From CAZYBO01 sp964645205 (GTDB lineage: Bacteria; Pseudomonadota; Alphaproteobacteria; Rickettsiales; SXRF01): a stretch of DNA of 64,000 nt. The position numbers and the translations under genes were made by a program. The stretch spans positions 124,001-188,000 of the forward strand of contig CAZYBO010000004.1 of NCBI GenBank assembly GCA_964645205.1, in the 5' to 3' direction. Below the pieces are notes generated by a model, which did not search any database, was not told where the DNA came from, and was given only the letters and a program-made list of their open reading frames with translations. Position 1 is the first letter of the stretch, and every line of letters starts with the position of its first letter. Shown here piece by piece: positions 50,594 to 58,890 of this stretch.

Positions 50594-52210
50594 CTAGCCC
50601 GCCAGCATGCTCTGCGCCACGGCCTCGGCGATTTTAATGCCGTCCACGCCTGCGGATAAAATGCCGCCTGCGTAGCCTGCGCCCTCCCCGGCCGGGAATA
50701 ATCCTTTGGTATTGAGACTCTGGAACGTATCGTCGCGCTTGATGCGGATAGGCGATGAGGTGCGCGTTTCCACCCCGGTCAGCACCGCGTCATGCATGTC
50801 GAAACCGCGTATCTGCCGGCCGAATGCGGGCAGCGCTTCACGGATGGCGGCGATGGCATAACCGGGCAGGCACGATGAAAGATCGGTCGGCGTCACGCCA
50901 GGTTTGTAGGATGGGATGACGTCGCCAAGCGTTTTAGACGGCACGCCCGCGATAAAATCGCCCACGCGCTGCGCAGGCGCGGCATACGTGCCGCCACCCG
51001 CGACAAACGCGGCCGACTCCCATAGACGCTGGAACGCAACGCCTGCCAGCGCCCCGCCCGGATAATCATCGGGCGTGATACCTACGACGATTCCCGCATT
51101 GGCGTTACGCTCGGCGCGTGAATACTGGCTCATGCCGTTTGTGACCACCCTTCCCTCCTCCGATGTGGCGGCTACCACCGTGCCGCCGGGACACATGCAG
51201 AAACTATACACGTCGCGCCCGTTGCTGGCATGGTGCACCAGCTTGTAATCCGCCGCGCCGAGAATGGGATGGCCTGCGCTCGCGCCGAAGCGCGCCACAT
51301 CAATGAGCGATTGCGGATGCTCGATACGAAACCCCAGTGAGAACGGCTTGGCCTCGATATACACGCCGCGATCTTCCAGCATCTGGAACGTATCACGCGA
51401 ACTATGGCCGATGGCGAGCACGACATGGCTGGCGGGAATATGCTCGCCGTTTTGCAACACCACGCCGCGCATGCGGCGCGCGCCGTCTGCGCCGGTTTCT
51501 ACGTCGAGATCGGTCACGCGGGATTCAAATCGGTATTCGCCGCCGAGCGATTCGATGGTCGCGCGCATGTTTTCCACCATCTTCACCAGCCGGAATGTGC
51601 CAATATGCGGGTGCGCCTCGGTGAGGATTTCCGGCGGCGCCTCAGCCTTGACGAATTCGGTGAGCACCTTGCGCCCGAGATGGCGCGGGTCTTTGATCTG
51701 GCTGTAAAGCTTGCCGTCGGAAAACGTGCCCGCCCCGCCTTCACCGTATTGCACGTTGGATTCCGTGTTGAGCACCGATTTCCGCCACAATCCCCACGTA
51801 TCTTTCGTACGCTCGCGCACCACTTTGCCTCGCTCCAGAATAATCGGCCTGAACCCCATCTGCGCCAGCAGAAGCGCCGCGAATAATCCGCACGGCCCCG
51901 CGCCGATAACCAGCGGACGGCAAGAAAGCGTCTGCGGCGCGCGCGCGACGAAGCGGTAATCGATGTCGGGCGTCGGCTTCACATGCACATCGTTGGGGAA
52001 ACGCTTCAGCACCGCCGCTTCGTCGCGCACTTCCACGTCGAGCGAATAGATCAGCGCGATGGCCGATTTCTTGCGCGCATCATGCGCACGGCGAAACACC
52101 GCGCACGAAACAAGGTCGCGCGCGGGAATACGCAGGCGTGCAACCGCCGCCGCCGCGATCGCTTCGGGCGGGTGGTCAAGCGGAAGTTTGATATCGGTCA
52201 GGCGGATCAT
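50594..52210 (-). CDS. FAD-dependent dehydrogenase (COG2509-like)
   Basis: 538 residues. Dinucleotide motif PLVIGAGPCGLFAALLLAQMG (about 98-118, read in pieces), ILERGKVV, the NVQYGEGGAGTFSDGKL motif specific to this family, and HGSRD-like IGHSSRDTFQML. Conserved C-terminal GAGYAGGILSAGVDG. Role unknown, widely conserved in bacteria. It is separated by 110 bp from the SPFH operon and may be an independent unit. Confidence 0.9.
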   Translation of the reverse strand: MIRLTDIKLPLDHPPEAIAAAAVARLRIPARDLVSCAVFRRAHDARKKSAIALIYSLDVEVRDEAAVLKRFPNDVHVKPTPDIDYRFVARAPQTLSCRPLVIGAGPCGLFAALLLAQMGFRPIILERGKVVRERTKDTWGLWRKSVLNTESNVQYGEGGAGTFSDGKLYSQIKDPRHLGRKVLTEFVKAEAPPEILTEAHPHIGTFRLVKMVENMRATIESLGGEYRFESRVTDLDVETGADGARRMRGVVLQNGEHIPASHVVLAIGHSSRDTFQMLEDRGVYIEAKPFSLGFRIEHPQSLIDVARFGASAGHPILGAADYKLVHHASNGRDVYSFCMCPGGTVVAATSEEGRVVTNGMSQYSRAERNANAGIVVGITPDDYPGGALAGVAFQRLWESAAFVAGGGTYAAPAQRVGDFIAGVPSKTLGDVIPSYKPGVTPTDLSSCLPGYAIAAIREALPAFGRQIRGFDMHDAVLTGVETRTSSPIRIKRDDTFQSLNTKGLFPAGEGAGYAGGILSAGVDGIKIAEAVAQSMLAG

Positions 52211-52286
52211 GCGGTACCATTCCCCGTTTTATCAGGAATTCACAAGCAAAAAACCATCGAACCCAGCCTGAAACGGCCTCAATTTG

Positions 52287-52835
52287 CTATTTTACGGCAC
52301 AAACTCTCTTTTTCGCAGACTGGTTCCACGGCATTTTGGCCATCAGCAGCGCAAGCCCGCAAATTCCCGTCATCCCGGCGATGATAAGGCCTATGCCAAT
52401 CGCCCCGGTCAGCACGTAAAGCGCCGACGTGAATAGATACCCAAGCAAACTCGCGGCCAGCAGCATTATGCCGATCGCCAACTGCACCTGACGATCCAAC
52501 GGCAGGAACGCCTTGCCTGAAGATTCCATAGCAAATCCCGCATCTGCCCACGCGCTGATGCCGCCTTCCAGATTATAAATTTCAAGGCTCGGATCTTCCG
52601 CCAGCAGTTTCTCACATGCTGAACCGGCGCGCCCACCCTTACGGCAATGCACGACCAGCTTCTTGCCATCACAGGGCGGCAGAGCGCGCTTGGAAACCGC
52701 TGCCAGAGGCACTAGCGTTGCTCCTGCGATATTTTCCGCCTCATGCTCAGCGGGTTCACGCACATCGACAAGCACGGCTTCACCTCTATCAAGCCATGTT
52801 TTCAATGTGGTTGCGTTAACGGCACGAAGCGGCAT
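52287..52835 (-). CDS. Rhodanese-domain protein with C-terminal DUF2892 membrane segment (YgaP-like)
   Basis: 182 residues. Rhodanese fold 1-110 with active C64 in VVHCRKGGRAG and VDVREPAEHE; then two hydrophobic helices (VQLAIGIMLLAASLLGYLF, ALYVLTGAIGIGLIIAGMTGICGLALLM). E. coli YgaP has the same plan and accepts persulfide sulfur. It lies 39 bp downstream of the ArsR gene with its own operator-like palindrome. Confidence 0.93.
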   Translation of the reverse strand: MPLRAVNATTLKTWLDRGEAVLVDVREPAEHEAENIAGATLVPLAAVSKRALPPCDGKKLVVHCRKGGRAGSACEKLLAEDPSLEIYNLEGGISAWADAGFAMESSGKAFLPLDRQVQLAIGIMLLAASLLGYLFTSALYVLTGAIGIGLIIAGMTGICGLALLMAKMPWNQSAKKRVCAVK

Positions 52836-52846
52836 TATTCCTCCAT

Positions 52847-52868
52847 AATATTAGTATTATCTAATTTA
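52847..52868 (-). promoter_or_regulatory. Second ArsR-type operator before the rhodanese gene
   Basis: AATATTAG-TATTAT-CTAATTTA has the same 8-6-8 layout as the operator at 53198, differing mainly in the last four bases. It lies between the arsR stop and the rhodanese start. Confidence 0.6.
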
Positions 52869-52874
52869 TAGCCA

Positions 52875-53189
52875 TTATTTGCAGAACATAAAATACAGCA
52901 TGGAAAGCAGCGCCTGCGCTTCCATGCTGCTGATGCGGTAATATATCATCTGCCCACGCCTGTCAGATTCCACAAGCCCCGCTTCGCGCAGCTTCGCAAG
53001 GTGTTGCGAAAGGGCGGACTGCGATAATCCAACGGATTCAGCAAGCTCTCCTACGGTTTTTTCCCCATCCACCAACTGGCATAATACCACCAGGCGATTG
53101 GCATTCGCTAATTGCTTCAGCAGCATTTCCGCCCGAGCAGCGTTTTTTCGCATCAATTCCGGCGAAAGCTGTTTGCTTTGTTTGTTCAT
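52875..53189 (-). CDS. ArsR/SmtB-family repressor of BigR/SqrR type
   Basis: 104 residues: winged helix with VGELAESVGLSQSALSQHLAKL, hairpin SDRRGQMIYYRI. Cysteines at 37 and 103 are placed like the pair that senses persulfide or polysulfide in SqrR/BigR regulators. Expected: binding to the AT-rich palindromes lifts on sulfide stress. Transcribed away from the AhpD-like gene. Confidence 0.92.
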   Translation of the reverse strand: MNKQSKQLSPELMRKNAARAEMLLKQLANANRLVVLCQLVDGEKTVGELAESVGLSQSALSQHLAKLREAGLVESDRRGQMIYYRISSMEAQALLSMLYFMFCK

Positions 53190-53197
53190 ATTGACAT

Positions 53198-53219
53198 TAT
53201 ATTAGTTATTGCTAATATA
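53198..53219. promoter_or_regulatory. Operator palindrome between arsR and ahpD-like genes
   Basis: TATATTAG-TTATTG-CTAATATA, a perfect 8-bp inverted repeat with a 6-nt spacer, 8 bp upstream of the repressor ATG. It can control both divergent genes. Confidence 0.75.
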
Positions 53220-53255
53220 GTCAAGACCGTTACCATTTAACATGCAAGGAATATC

Positions 53256-53612
53256 ATGGAAAAGAATTACCCCGAAATTACCAGGCGCATCAGCAGCAAT
53301 ATGAAGGTACTGCGCAAAGACATCGCAGACACCATGCAAGGCTTCTCCGCGATGGCGCAAGCCGCAACCAAAGAAGGCGCGCTGGATAAGAAGACGAAGG
53401 AATTCATCGCACTTGCCATCGGCGTTTCCACACGCTGCGATGGTTGCATCGGCTTTCACAGCGAGGCTCTGGTAAAACTCGGCGCCACCCGCGAGGAATT
53501 CGAAGAAGTGCTGGGCATGGCCGTTTACATGGGCGGCGGCCCATCGCTTATGTACGCAGCCGACGCAATGATTGCCTATGAGCAGTTTTCCGCCCTTCAC
53601 CCCCACGCATAA
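53256..53612 (+). CDS. AhpD-like alkylhydroperoxidase / carboxymuconolactone decarboxylase-family protein
   Basis: 118 residues. Redox motif C61-D-G-C64 with H68 (RCDGCIGFHSEAL), plus the ALKLGAT-like helix VKLGATREEFEEVLGM. AhpD-type proteins reduce peroxides through the CxxC pair. Placement opposite a persulfide-sensing repressor suggests sulfur or thiol stress. A DUF2892 gene follows 9 bp later. Confidence 0.93.
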   Translation: MEKNYPEITRRISSNMKVLRKDIADTMQGFSAMAQAATKEGALDKKTKEFIALAIGVSTRCDGCIGFHSEALVKLGATREEFEEVLGMAVYMGGGPSLMYAADAMIAYEQFSALHPHA

Positions 53613-53621
53613 GGAGATAGT

Positions 53622-53804
53622 ATGAAATGTAACGTTGGAAAAACGGATCGCGCCCTGCGCATCGTCGCCGGGCTTGCCATAATCGCCGCCGGCATCGTCA
53701 CGCAAAACTGGCTGGGAGCGATAGGCTTAGTGCCCCTGCTTACCGGCATCCTACGCTGGTGCCCCGCCTACGTGCCGCTTGGGATTTCGACGGATAAAGC
53801 GTAA
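53622..53804 (+). CDS. DUF2892 membrane protein
   Basis: 60 residues, start MKCNVGKTDRALRIVAGLAII, then AAGIVTQNWLGAIGLVPLLTG and ILRWCPAYVPLGISTDKA. Two helices with CP(A)Y-type end, the same module that ends the rhodanese protein 850 bp away. GGAGATAG lies before the ATG. Likely partner in sulfur transfer, by context. Confidence 0.9.
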   Translation: MKCNVGKTDRALRIVAGLAIIAAGIVTQNWLGAIGLVPLLTGILRWCPAYVPLGISTDKA

Positions 53805-53810
53805 ACCGCC

Positions 53811-54032
53811 TCAGCCGATCTTCTTCAGGAAACAGGTTTTCAGCACGAGTCCCTTTACCTTGTCGGCGTTGCATTCGATATGCTCTTCGTCACCGGTTAG
53901 GCGGATATTCTTGATCGTGGTGCCGCGCTTGAGCGTCACCGACGTGCCCTTGACCTTTAAATCCTTGATGACCTGAACGCTGTCGCCATCGCTCAACTCC
54001 GCGCCGTTGCTGTCTTTTACCTTGATGTCCAT
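53811..54032 (-). CDS. PhnA/YjdM-type C-terminal domain protein
   Basis: 73 residues with VKDSNGAELSDGDSVQVIKDLKVKG, TLKRGTTIKNIRLTGDEEHIECN and VLKTCFLKK. It matches the C-terminal SH3-like domain of PhnA/YjdM; the N-terminal zinc ribbon is missing. Short forms of this kind exist in other genomes. Function unknown. Confidence 0.85.
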   Translation of the reverse strand: MDIKVKDSNGAELSDGDSVQVIKDLKVKGTSVTLKRGTTIKNIRLTGDEEHIECNADKVKGLVLKTCFLKKIG

Positions 54033-54059
54033 ATGAAATCTTATCCTTAAACGTTTAAA

Positions 54060-54309
54060 GCCACCGCCTGTGCACGAACATAGACGAGATAGCGCTTGAT
54101 GAGATCGGCGACCGTGTATTGCTTCGCCTGCGTAGTTTTGAAATAGCGGCCTTCGCGCATCGCCATTTCAGTTTGTTGCCGCCCACTGGCGGGCATCGGT
54201 TTTGCACTCGAACATGGCCGATTGAGAGGAAAAACCGCGAATGCGAATGTTCACGCGGTAGCTGGTTTTGCCGTCAGGCGTTGTCCTCCCTCGCTTCGAT
54301 GGTTGCCAT
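54060..54309 (-). pseudogene. N-terminal fragment of a phage integrase with frameshifts
   Basis: From ATG at 54309 (MATIEA) three frames together give an integrase N-terminus: GKTSYRVNIRIRGFSSQSAMFECKTDARQW in pieces, then after a second shift EMAMREGRYFKTTQAKQYT and VADLIKRYLVYVRAQ. The catalytic domain is absent. It marks the far end of a small insertion next to tRNA-Ser. The rest of 54310-54453 contains no gene. Confidence 0.75.
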
Positions 54310-54453
54310 ACGGTGCGCCCCTCATGCCGAAAGACTACAAAACATGGCGGTATTATGCAATCCTCAACTTGTTTGAACACGGGTGAAGTTTGGAATAGGC
54401 GCAAGTAAATCAGTGGGATAATGCGAAGCGTTTCGTAGGGGGACAATGTAAGC

Positions 54454-55521
54454 CTACAGACCTGCACCGTTGACTTGAGAAATCCCATCTTCACTGTTCT
54501 TCATCATGTCTAAAATACTTTTTCCATTTATCAGTGGTATGTTCATCATGGGTGCAACTAAGCAACCACTGGCGTGATTCTCATTCTGCCAGCTACGACT
54601 AACGACCCCCTTAGTAAGTACACCACCGCCAACCAAGATTGGGCTGCCACTCATTTTGCCTGGAATTTTTGCATCAAACTCGAAATTCGGACCAGGCGTA
54701 GGGTTTTTCTTTTCAGTTATATTGTCTGGATGAATAGTTGTCACTGCGCCAACAGAAACGATTAATTCAGGCTGATAATCATCATCTACGCCAAGCCGAA
54801 TATTTCTCATTTCAGCATATCCTATTGCAACGGCGCGATCACCCAGCTTGAGATTATGTAAGCCGATATTTAACGGCTGATAAGGCCCTATAAAGGGCTG
54901 CTCCCTAACTTTACAAATTGCTATATCAAGATCGAGCTTGAAATCAGGCTTTTGGTGTAAAAGGGGACTTTCAATTTCTCGTCCCCAATGCTGCGTCCAT
55001 TCAAAAGGACACATAAACCATTTTGCTTCACGCATCTGCTGAGGAATATCAATAAAGTGAGCTGTTCGCATTGCTGGATTGACCGGCAGCATAATCCCGA
55101 ACCTCAGTTTTTCGTCAAACTTATGGGAATTCTTGTCGATCTGGGTGACACTCGCATAATTCTCATCAACTGGATCACGAAGGACATGAGCAGCAGTCAT
55201 CAAAAGGCCAGAGGCACTAATGAAGAATCCAGTGCCTATGCAGCGGATTTCTTTGTCACCTTCATTCCAAGCAACAATCGGTACAATGCTCTGTCTTACT
55301 AGAAATTCCGTCGTACCAAATGAGGCGAAAAGATTATCAAGAATGAACCCTGGCCTTTGGGTCATCAAATTTATTTCGTTTTCAATTTTGAAATAGTTCT
55401 TCTGGCAGCCTTCTCGGGGTTTTAAGTCGATACCTTGCAGATCATGGATTATCCAAACGCCCGTGTCGTTTTTTCTCCAAATCGTTTTTAATATTCCGAT
55501 ATCATCGTGGGTTTTTGTCAC
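54454..55521 (-). CDS. Trypsin-like serine protease, accessory gene
   Basis: 355 residues. S1-type triad: H112 in MTAAHVL, D199 in KLDLDIAICKV, S291 in GKMSGSPIL; the family spacing is right. No signal peptide is evident, so it is probably cytoplasmic. The first 75 residues are unrelated to proteases. Base usage is AT-richer than the flanks. It lies alone between an integrase fragment and tRNA-Ser, as cargo genes of small insertions do; a defence role is possible but not shown. Confidence 0.85.
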   Translation of the reverse strand: MTKTHDDIGILKTIWRKNDTGVWIIHDLQGIDLKPREGCQKNYFKIENEINLMTQRPGFILDNLFASFGTTEFLVRQSIVPIVAWNEGDKEIRCIGTGFFISASGLLMTAAHVLRDPVDENYASVTQIDKNSHKFDEKLRFGIMLPVNPAMRTAHFIDIPQQMREAKWFMCPFEWTQHWGREIESPLLHQKPDFKLDLDIAICKVREQPFIGPYQPLNIGLHNLKLGDRAVAIGYAEMRNIRLGVDDDYQPELIVSVGAVTTIHPDNITEKKNPTPGPNFEFDAKIPGKMSGSPILVGGGVLTKGVVSRSWQNENHASGCLVAPMMNIPLINGKSILDMMKNSEDGISQVNGAGL

Positions 55522-55582
55522 TTATTTTCCCCAACTGTCCCAGAATTATCCCTTGAACGTTTTCGGCATTTGAACTGGGTGG

Positions 55583-55672
55583 TGGCGGATGAGGTGAGAT
55601 TCGAACTCACGGTACCCTTGCGAGTACGGCAGTTTTCAAGACTGCTGCCTTAAACCACTCGGCCACTCATCC
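55583..55672 (-). tRNA. tRNA-Ser(UGA)
   Basis: 90 nt with acceptor GGATGAG / CTCATCC, long variable arm (GTACTCGCAAGGGTAC), anticodon TGA in loop of stem CAGTC / GACTG-like, T-arm with GTTCGAATC, discriminator G and encoded CCA. The protease insertion lies just downstream of its 3' end. Confidence 0.95.
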
Positions 55673-55729
55673 GTATCGGTCTGCAATAGCAAAACTATGG
55701 GGGGAACACCACTATTCTTTAATGAGGGG

Positions 55730-56362
55730 CTATGCCTGCATCTTGCGGGGGCGGAACAGCGTTTTGACAAGGATCGTCCGCACAGCGAGAGTAGCGAGGG
55801 CAGACAGGACGATGCTGCCTGCCACGTCCGCCGGGAAATGGACGCCCAGCGATATGCGCGAAATCCCCACCCACAGCACGAGCAGCACGGCGATGCCCCT
55901 GCCGTAGCCGCCGAGGAGCGGCCACAGGCCTGCGGCCATGAGCGTGGCGAAGCTGGTATGGCCGCTGGGGAAGCTGACCAGCGGGTCTTCAGACAGGCGC
56001 ACGCTGTCCATGATGCGCACGCTTCCTTCGGGCAGGGCGGCAAACGGCCTGGGGAACTGGAATGTTTCCTTAAGCTCCATAACCCACAGGAGCGAAAGCA
56101 GGTAGGCGACCAGCAAGGTGGCGAGGCAGACGCCCCAGTCCATCAGGCGGTGCGGAGGTTCGGACGGTTTTCTTACCCTGACAAGGTCGTACCAGGCGAT
56201 GATGCCGATAATCACGCCATAAACGGGGAAAATCCTGTATTCGCCCACATGCGAAGCCAGCAACATAAGCGCGTCGCTCGCCGGATTGCCCGCATGGTTG
56301 ATCAGATAAAAAATCTTTTCGTTCAGCCCACCCCAATCGTAGGCAATCGCTTTAAACTGCAC
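55730..56362 (-). CDS. PAP2-superfamily membrane phosphatase
   Basis: 210 residues, about six helices. All three phosphatase motifs are present: KETFQFPRP, FPSGHTSF and SRISLGVHFPADV. It dephosphorylates lipid phosphates such as undecaprenyl or phosphatidyl glycerophosphate; which one is not clear. It starts 51 bp downstream of the EF-hand gene on the same strand. Confidence 0.93.
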   Translation of the reverse strand: MQFKAIAYDWGGLNEKIFYLINHAGNPASDALMLLASHVGEYRIFPVYGVIIGIIAWYDLVRVRKPSEPPHRLMDWGVCLATLLVAYLLSLLWVMELKETFQFPRPFAALPEGSVRIMDSVRLSEDPLVSFPSGHTSFATLMAAGLWPLLGGYGRGIAVLLVLWVGISRISLGVHFPADVAGSIVLSALATLAVRTILVKTLFRPRKMQA

Positions 56363-56413
56363 AAGCGTATCGCTCCTGAGAACAGGTGGCCAAGCGGAAA
56401 CCGAAAGTGGAAA

Positions 56414-56737
56414 TTACTTCTTCGCCGCGGCGCGTGCCTTCTTTGCGTCACGCTCAGCTTGGAACTCAGCGGCGCTTACTTTGCCGTCGCTGTTAGCATC
56501 GAGTTCCTTAAAGCGCTTTTCGGGCTTTGCGAGGAATTCCTGCTTGCTGATGAAGCCGTCATTATCCGTATCGCCACGGAGGCGACCCGTTTTCGCGGCT
56601 TTACCGGTAGCGGCGGGCGCAGTTGCCGGCTTTGCGGCTGCGGGCGCAGCGGCGGGTGCGGCAGGTTCGGCGGCCAGTGCCTGCATCGGGAGTAGCGACA
56701 CCCCGCAAACGGCAACAATTTTAGCAAATGTACGCAT
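56414..56737 (-). CDS. Secreted EF-hand calcium-binding protein
   Basis: 107 residues with signal peptide MRTFAKIVAVCGVSLLPMQA, an Ala/Pro-rich linker (26-50) and two EF-hands: DTDNDGFISKQEF and DANSDGKVSAAEF with all Ca2+ ligands. Periplasmic calcium buffer or sensor, by analogy with CREC-like bacterial proteins. Confidence 0.9.
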   Translation of the reverse strand: MRTFAKIVAVCGVSLLPMQALAAEPAAPAAAPAAAKPATAPAATGKAAKTGRLRGDTDNDGFISKQEFLAKPEKRFKELDANSDGKVSAAEFQAERDAKKARAAAKK

Positions 56738-56836
56738 AAGTCAGGCTCCTTGGGTTACGATGGGTTAGGATAGATGATTCGGCGCATTATACGGCACTCT
56801 TACGAAAATCCCACAAAAATATTCGCAACTGCGAAA

Positions 56837-57202
56837 TTAAGCAGCGCTCTCCAGCAAACCGCCCAGGCTGCGCCCGCCTAAGACATGCACATGGAAGTGG
56901 GCAACGCTCTGGGAAGCGTCCGCCCCGTGGTTGCTGATAATGCGGTAGCCGTCATCCGCAAGGTGAAGCGCCTGCGCCACCTGACGCACGGCGGCGAAGT
57001 ATCCCTGCACGAACCCTGCGGGCGCGCGTTCCATGAAATCGTGAAACGACACATACTCGCCCTTCGGCACGACCAGCACATGCACCGGCGCGGCGGGGGC
57101 GATGTCCTCGAACGCCAGCGCGTAGTCGTCTTCATACATTTTTTTGCAGGGAATCTCCCCGCGCAGGATGCGGGCGAAGATGTTGGTCTTATCGTAGGCC
57201 AT
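56837..57202 (-). CDS. HIT-family hydrolase (HinT-like)
   Basis: 121 residues from the ATG at 57202. NIFARILRGEIPCKKMYEDD and the histidine triad HFHVHVLGG. It hydrolyses adenosine phosphoramidates or lysyl-AMP. Last gene of the his cluster run, 8 bp after the nitroreductase stop. Confidence 0.95.
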   Translation of the reverse strand: MAYDKTNIFARILRGEIPCKKMYEDDYALAFEDIAPAAPVHVLVVPKGEYVSFHDFMERAPAGFVQGYFAAVRQVAQALHLADDGYRIISNHGADASQSVAHFHVHVLGGRSLGGLLESAA

Positions 57203-57209
57203 GGGCACC

Positions 57210-57806
57210 TCAATCTATGCGGCAGGCTTCGCTGAAGGACAGGCGCGGGCCGCGCGGGTAGAGTTTCGAGGCGTCGCCATAGCCGAGATTACACAGGAAG
57301 TTGGATTTGATGTTGGTGACGGGGAAAAACGCCGCGTCCACTTTCGCGTTGTTGAATCCCGACATCGGGCCGCAATCCAACCCCAGCGCACGCGTCGCCA
57401 GCATAAGATACGCGCCCTGCAGCGAGGAGTTGCGGAACGCGGCGGCTTCGATGCTGGCAGGCTTGCCCGCGAACCAGCTGCGCGCGTCCTTGTTGTGCGG
57501 AAAGAGCACGGGGAGTTTTTCGTAGAATTCCATGTCCTGCGCGATGATGGCGGTGACCGGCGCGGCCATGGTTTTAGCGACATTCCCCGCATCGAGGCAC
57601 GGTTTCAGCAGCTCCTTGGCGGCCTGCGATTTCACGAACACTACGCGCATCGGCAGGCAATTGGAAGAGGTCGCGCCCATTTTCGCGAGGTCGTAGATTT
57701 GCATGAGCAGGTCGTCTTCCACCGGCTTGTCGAGCCATGCGCTGTGGGTGCGCGCTTTGCGAAAAATCGTATCGAGTGCGTCGTCGCTGAGGTTGGCCAT
57801 GATCAT
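57210..57806 (-). CDS. Nitroreductase-family protein (RutE/HadB-like)
   Basis: 198 residues, start overlapping the hisE stop (ATGA). FMN-binding pattern ARTHSAWLDKPV, TSSNCLPMRVVFV, and LGLDCGPMSGFNN. Matches the malonic semialdehyde reductase subgroup (RutE). Function in this his gene run is not clear; possibly a filler gene. Confidence 0.9.
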   Translation of the reverse strand: MIMANLSDDALDTIFRKARTHSAWLDKPVEDDLLMQIYDLAKMGATSSNCLPMRVVFVKSQAAKELLKPCLDAGNVAKTMAAPVTAIIAQDMEFYEKLPVLFPHNKDARSWFAGKPASIEAAAFRNSSLQGAYLMLATRALGLDCGPMSGFNNAKVDAAFFPVTNIKSNFLCNLGYGDASKLYPRGPRLSFSEACRID

Positions 57807-58135
57807 TTATCCTTTATCGCGCGCGCGGCTTTTTCATCGAGGCCGGAGATGCTGGTGCGGCGTTCCAGCTCCGCCATCACGTCCTGCGGGCTTACCCCGG
57901 CATCGGCCAGCAACAGCAGCCAATGGAAAATCATGTCGGCGCTTTCGTTGATGACTTCCTGCTTGTTTTTTTGCATCGCGGCGATGATGGTTTCCACCGA
58001 TTCCTCCCCGAATTTCTGTGCGATTTTCGCGGTGCCTTGCTTGAAGCGCTTAGCGACATAGGAGAATTCCGGATCGGCCTTGCGGCGCTCCATCACCACG
58101 GCAAAAAGGTCGTCGAGTATATTGGCGGGCATCAC
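57803..58135 (-). CDS. hisE: Phosphoribosyl-ATP pyrophosphatase
   Basis: 110 residues with FKQGTAKIAQKFGEESVETIIAAM and the EE-x-D motif NESADMIFHWLLLLAD. Second step of histidine biosynthesis. Its start overlaps the hisF stop by 4 bp. Confidence 0.97.
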   Translation of the reverse strand: MMPANILDDLFAVVMERRKADPEFSYVAKRFKQGTAKIAQKFGEESVETIIAAMQKNKQEVINESADMIFHWLLLLADAGVSPQDVMAELERRTSISGLDEKAARAIKDK

Positions 58136-58890
58136 ATCCTCACGGGAATGGCGGCGTTCTGTAACGCCTGTTTTACTTCATGAATCGTAAATACGCCATA
58201 GTGAAAAACGGAGGCTGCCAGCACCGCGTCCGCCTTGCCCAGCTGCACGGCGTCCACCGCGTGCTGCAGCGTGCCGATGCCGCCGGAGGCGATCACGGGA
58301 ACGGACACCGCCTGCGATACGGCGCGGGTTAAATCCAGATGCACGCCCTGCTTGGTACCGTCGCGATCCATCGAGGTGAGCAATATCTCCCCTGCCCCGA
58401 GCGCCGCCATTTTTTTCGCCCACTCCACCGCGTCGATACCGGTTGCATTGCGCCCGCCATGCGTGAAAATCTCGTATTTTCCGGGTGCAGTCTGCTTCGC
58501 ATCGATCGCCACGGTGATGCATTGCGAGCCGAATTTTGCCGCCGCCTCGCCCACGAATTCCGGTCGCTTCACCGCCTCGCTGTTGATGGATACCTTGTCC
58601 GCGCCCGCCAGCAGCAGGTTGCGAATATCGTCGAGCTTGCGCACCCCGCCGCCCACCGTCAATGGCATGAAGCATTGCTCGGCCACGGCGGAAATCACGT
58701 TATACAGAATCGAGCGGTTGTCGCTGGTAGCCGTAATATCAAGGAAACACAGCTCATCCGCGCCTTGCGCATCATACAGTTTCGCCTGCTCCACCGGATC
58801 GCCCGCATCGCGCAGCTCCACGAAATTCACGCCTTTGACCACACGGCCGTTATGTACGTCTAAGCAGGGGATGATGCGGGTTTTTAGCAT
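58132..58890 (-). CDS. hisF: Imidazole glycerol phosphate synthase, cyclase subunit
   Basis: 252 residues, (beta-alpha)8 barrel. Starts MLKTRIIPCLDVHNGRVVKG with catalytic D11; D130-region GKYEIFTHGGR and the phosphate loop IASGGIG. Works with HisH at 60273. Overlaps hisA stop by 7 bp. Confidence 0.98.
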   Translation of the reverse strand: MLKTRIIPCLDVHNGRVVKGVNFVELRDAGDPVEQAKLYDAQGADELCFLDITATSDNRSILYNVISAVAEQCFMPLTVGGGVRKLDDIRNLLLAGADKVSINSEAVKRPEFVGEAAAKFGSQCITVAIDAKQTAPGKYEIFTHGGRNATGIDAVEWAKKMAALGAGEILLTSMDRDGTKQGVHLDLTRAVSQAVSVPVIASGGIGTLQHAVDAVQLGKADAVLAASVFHYGVFTIHEVKQALQNAAIPVRM

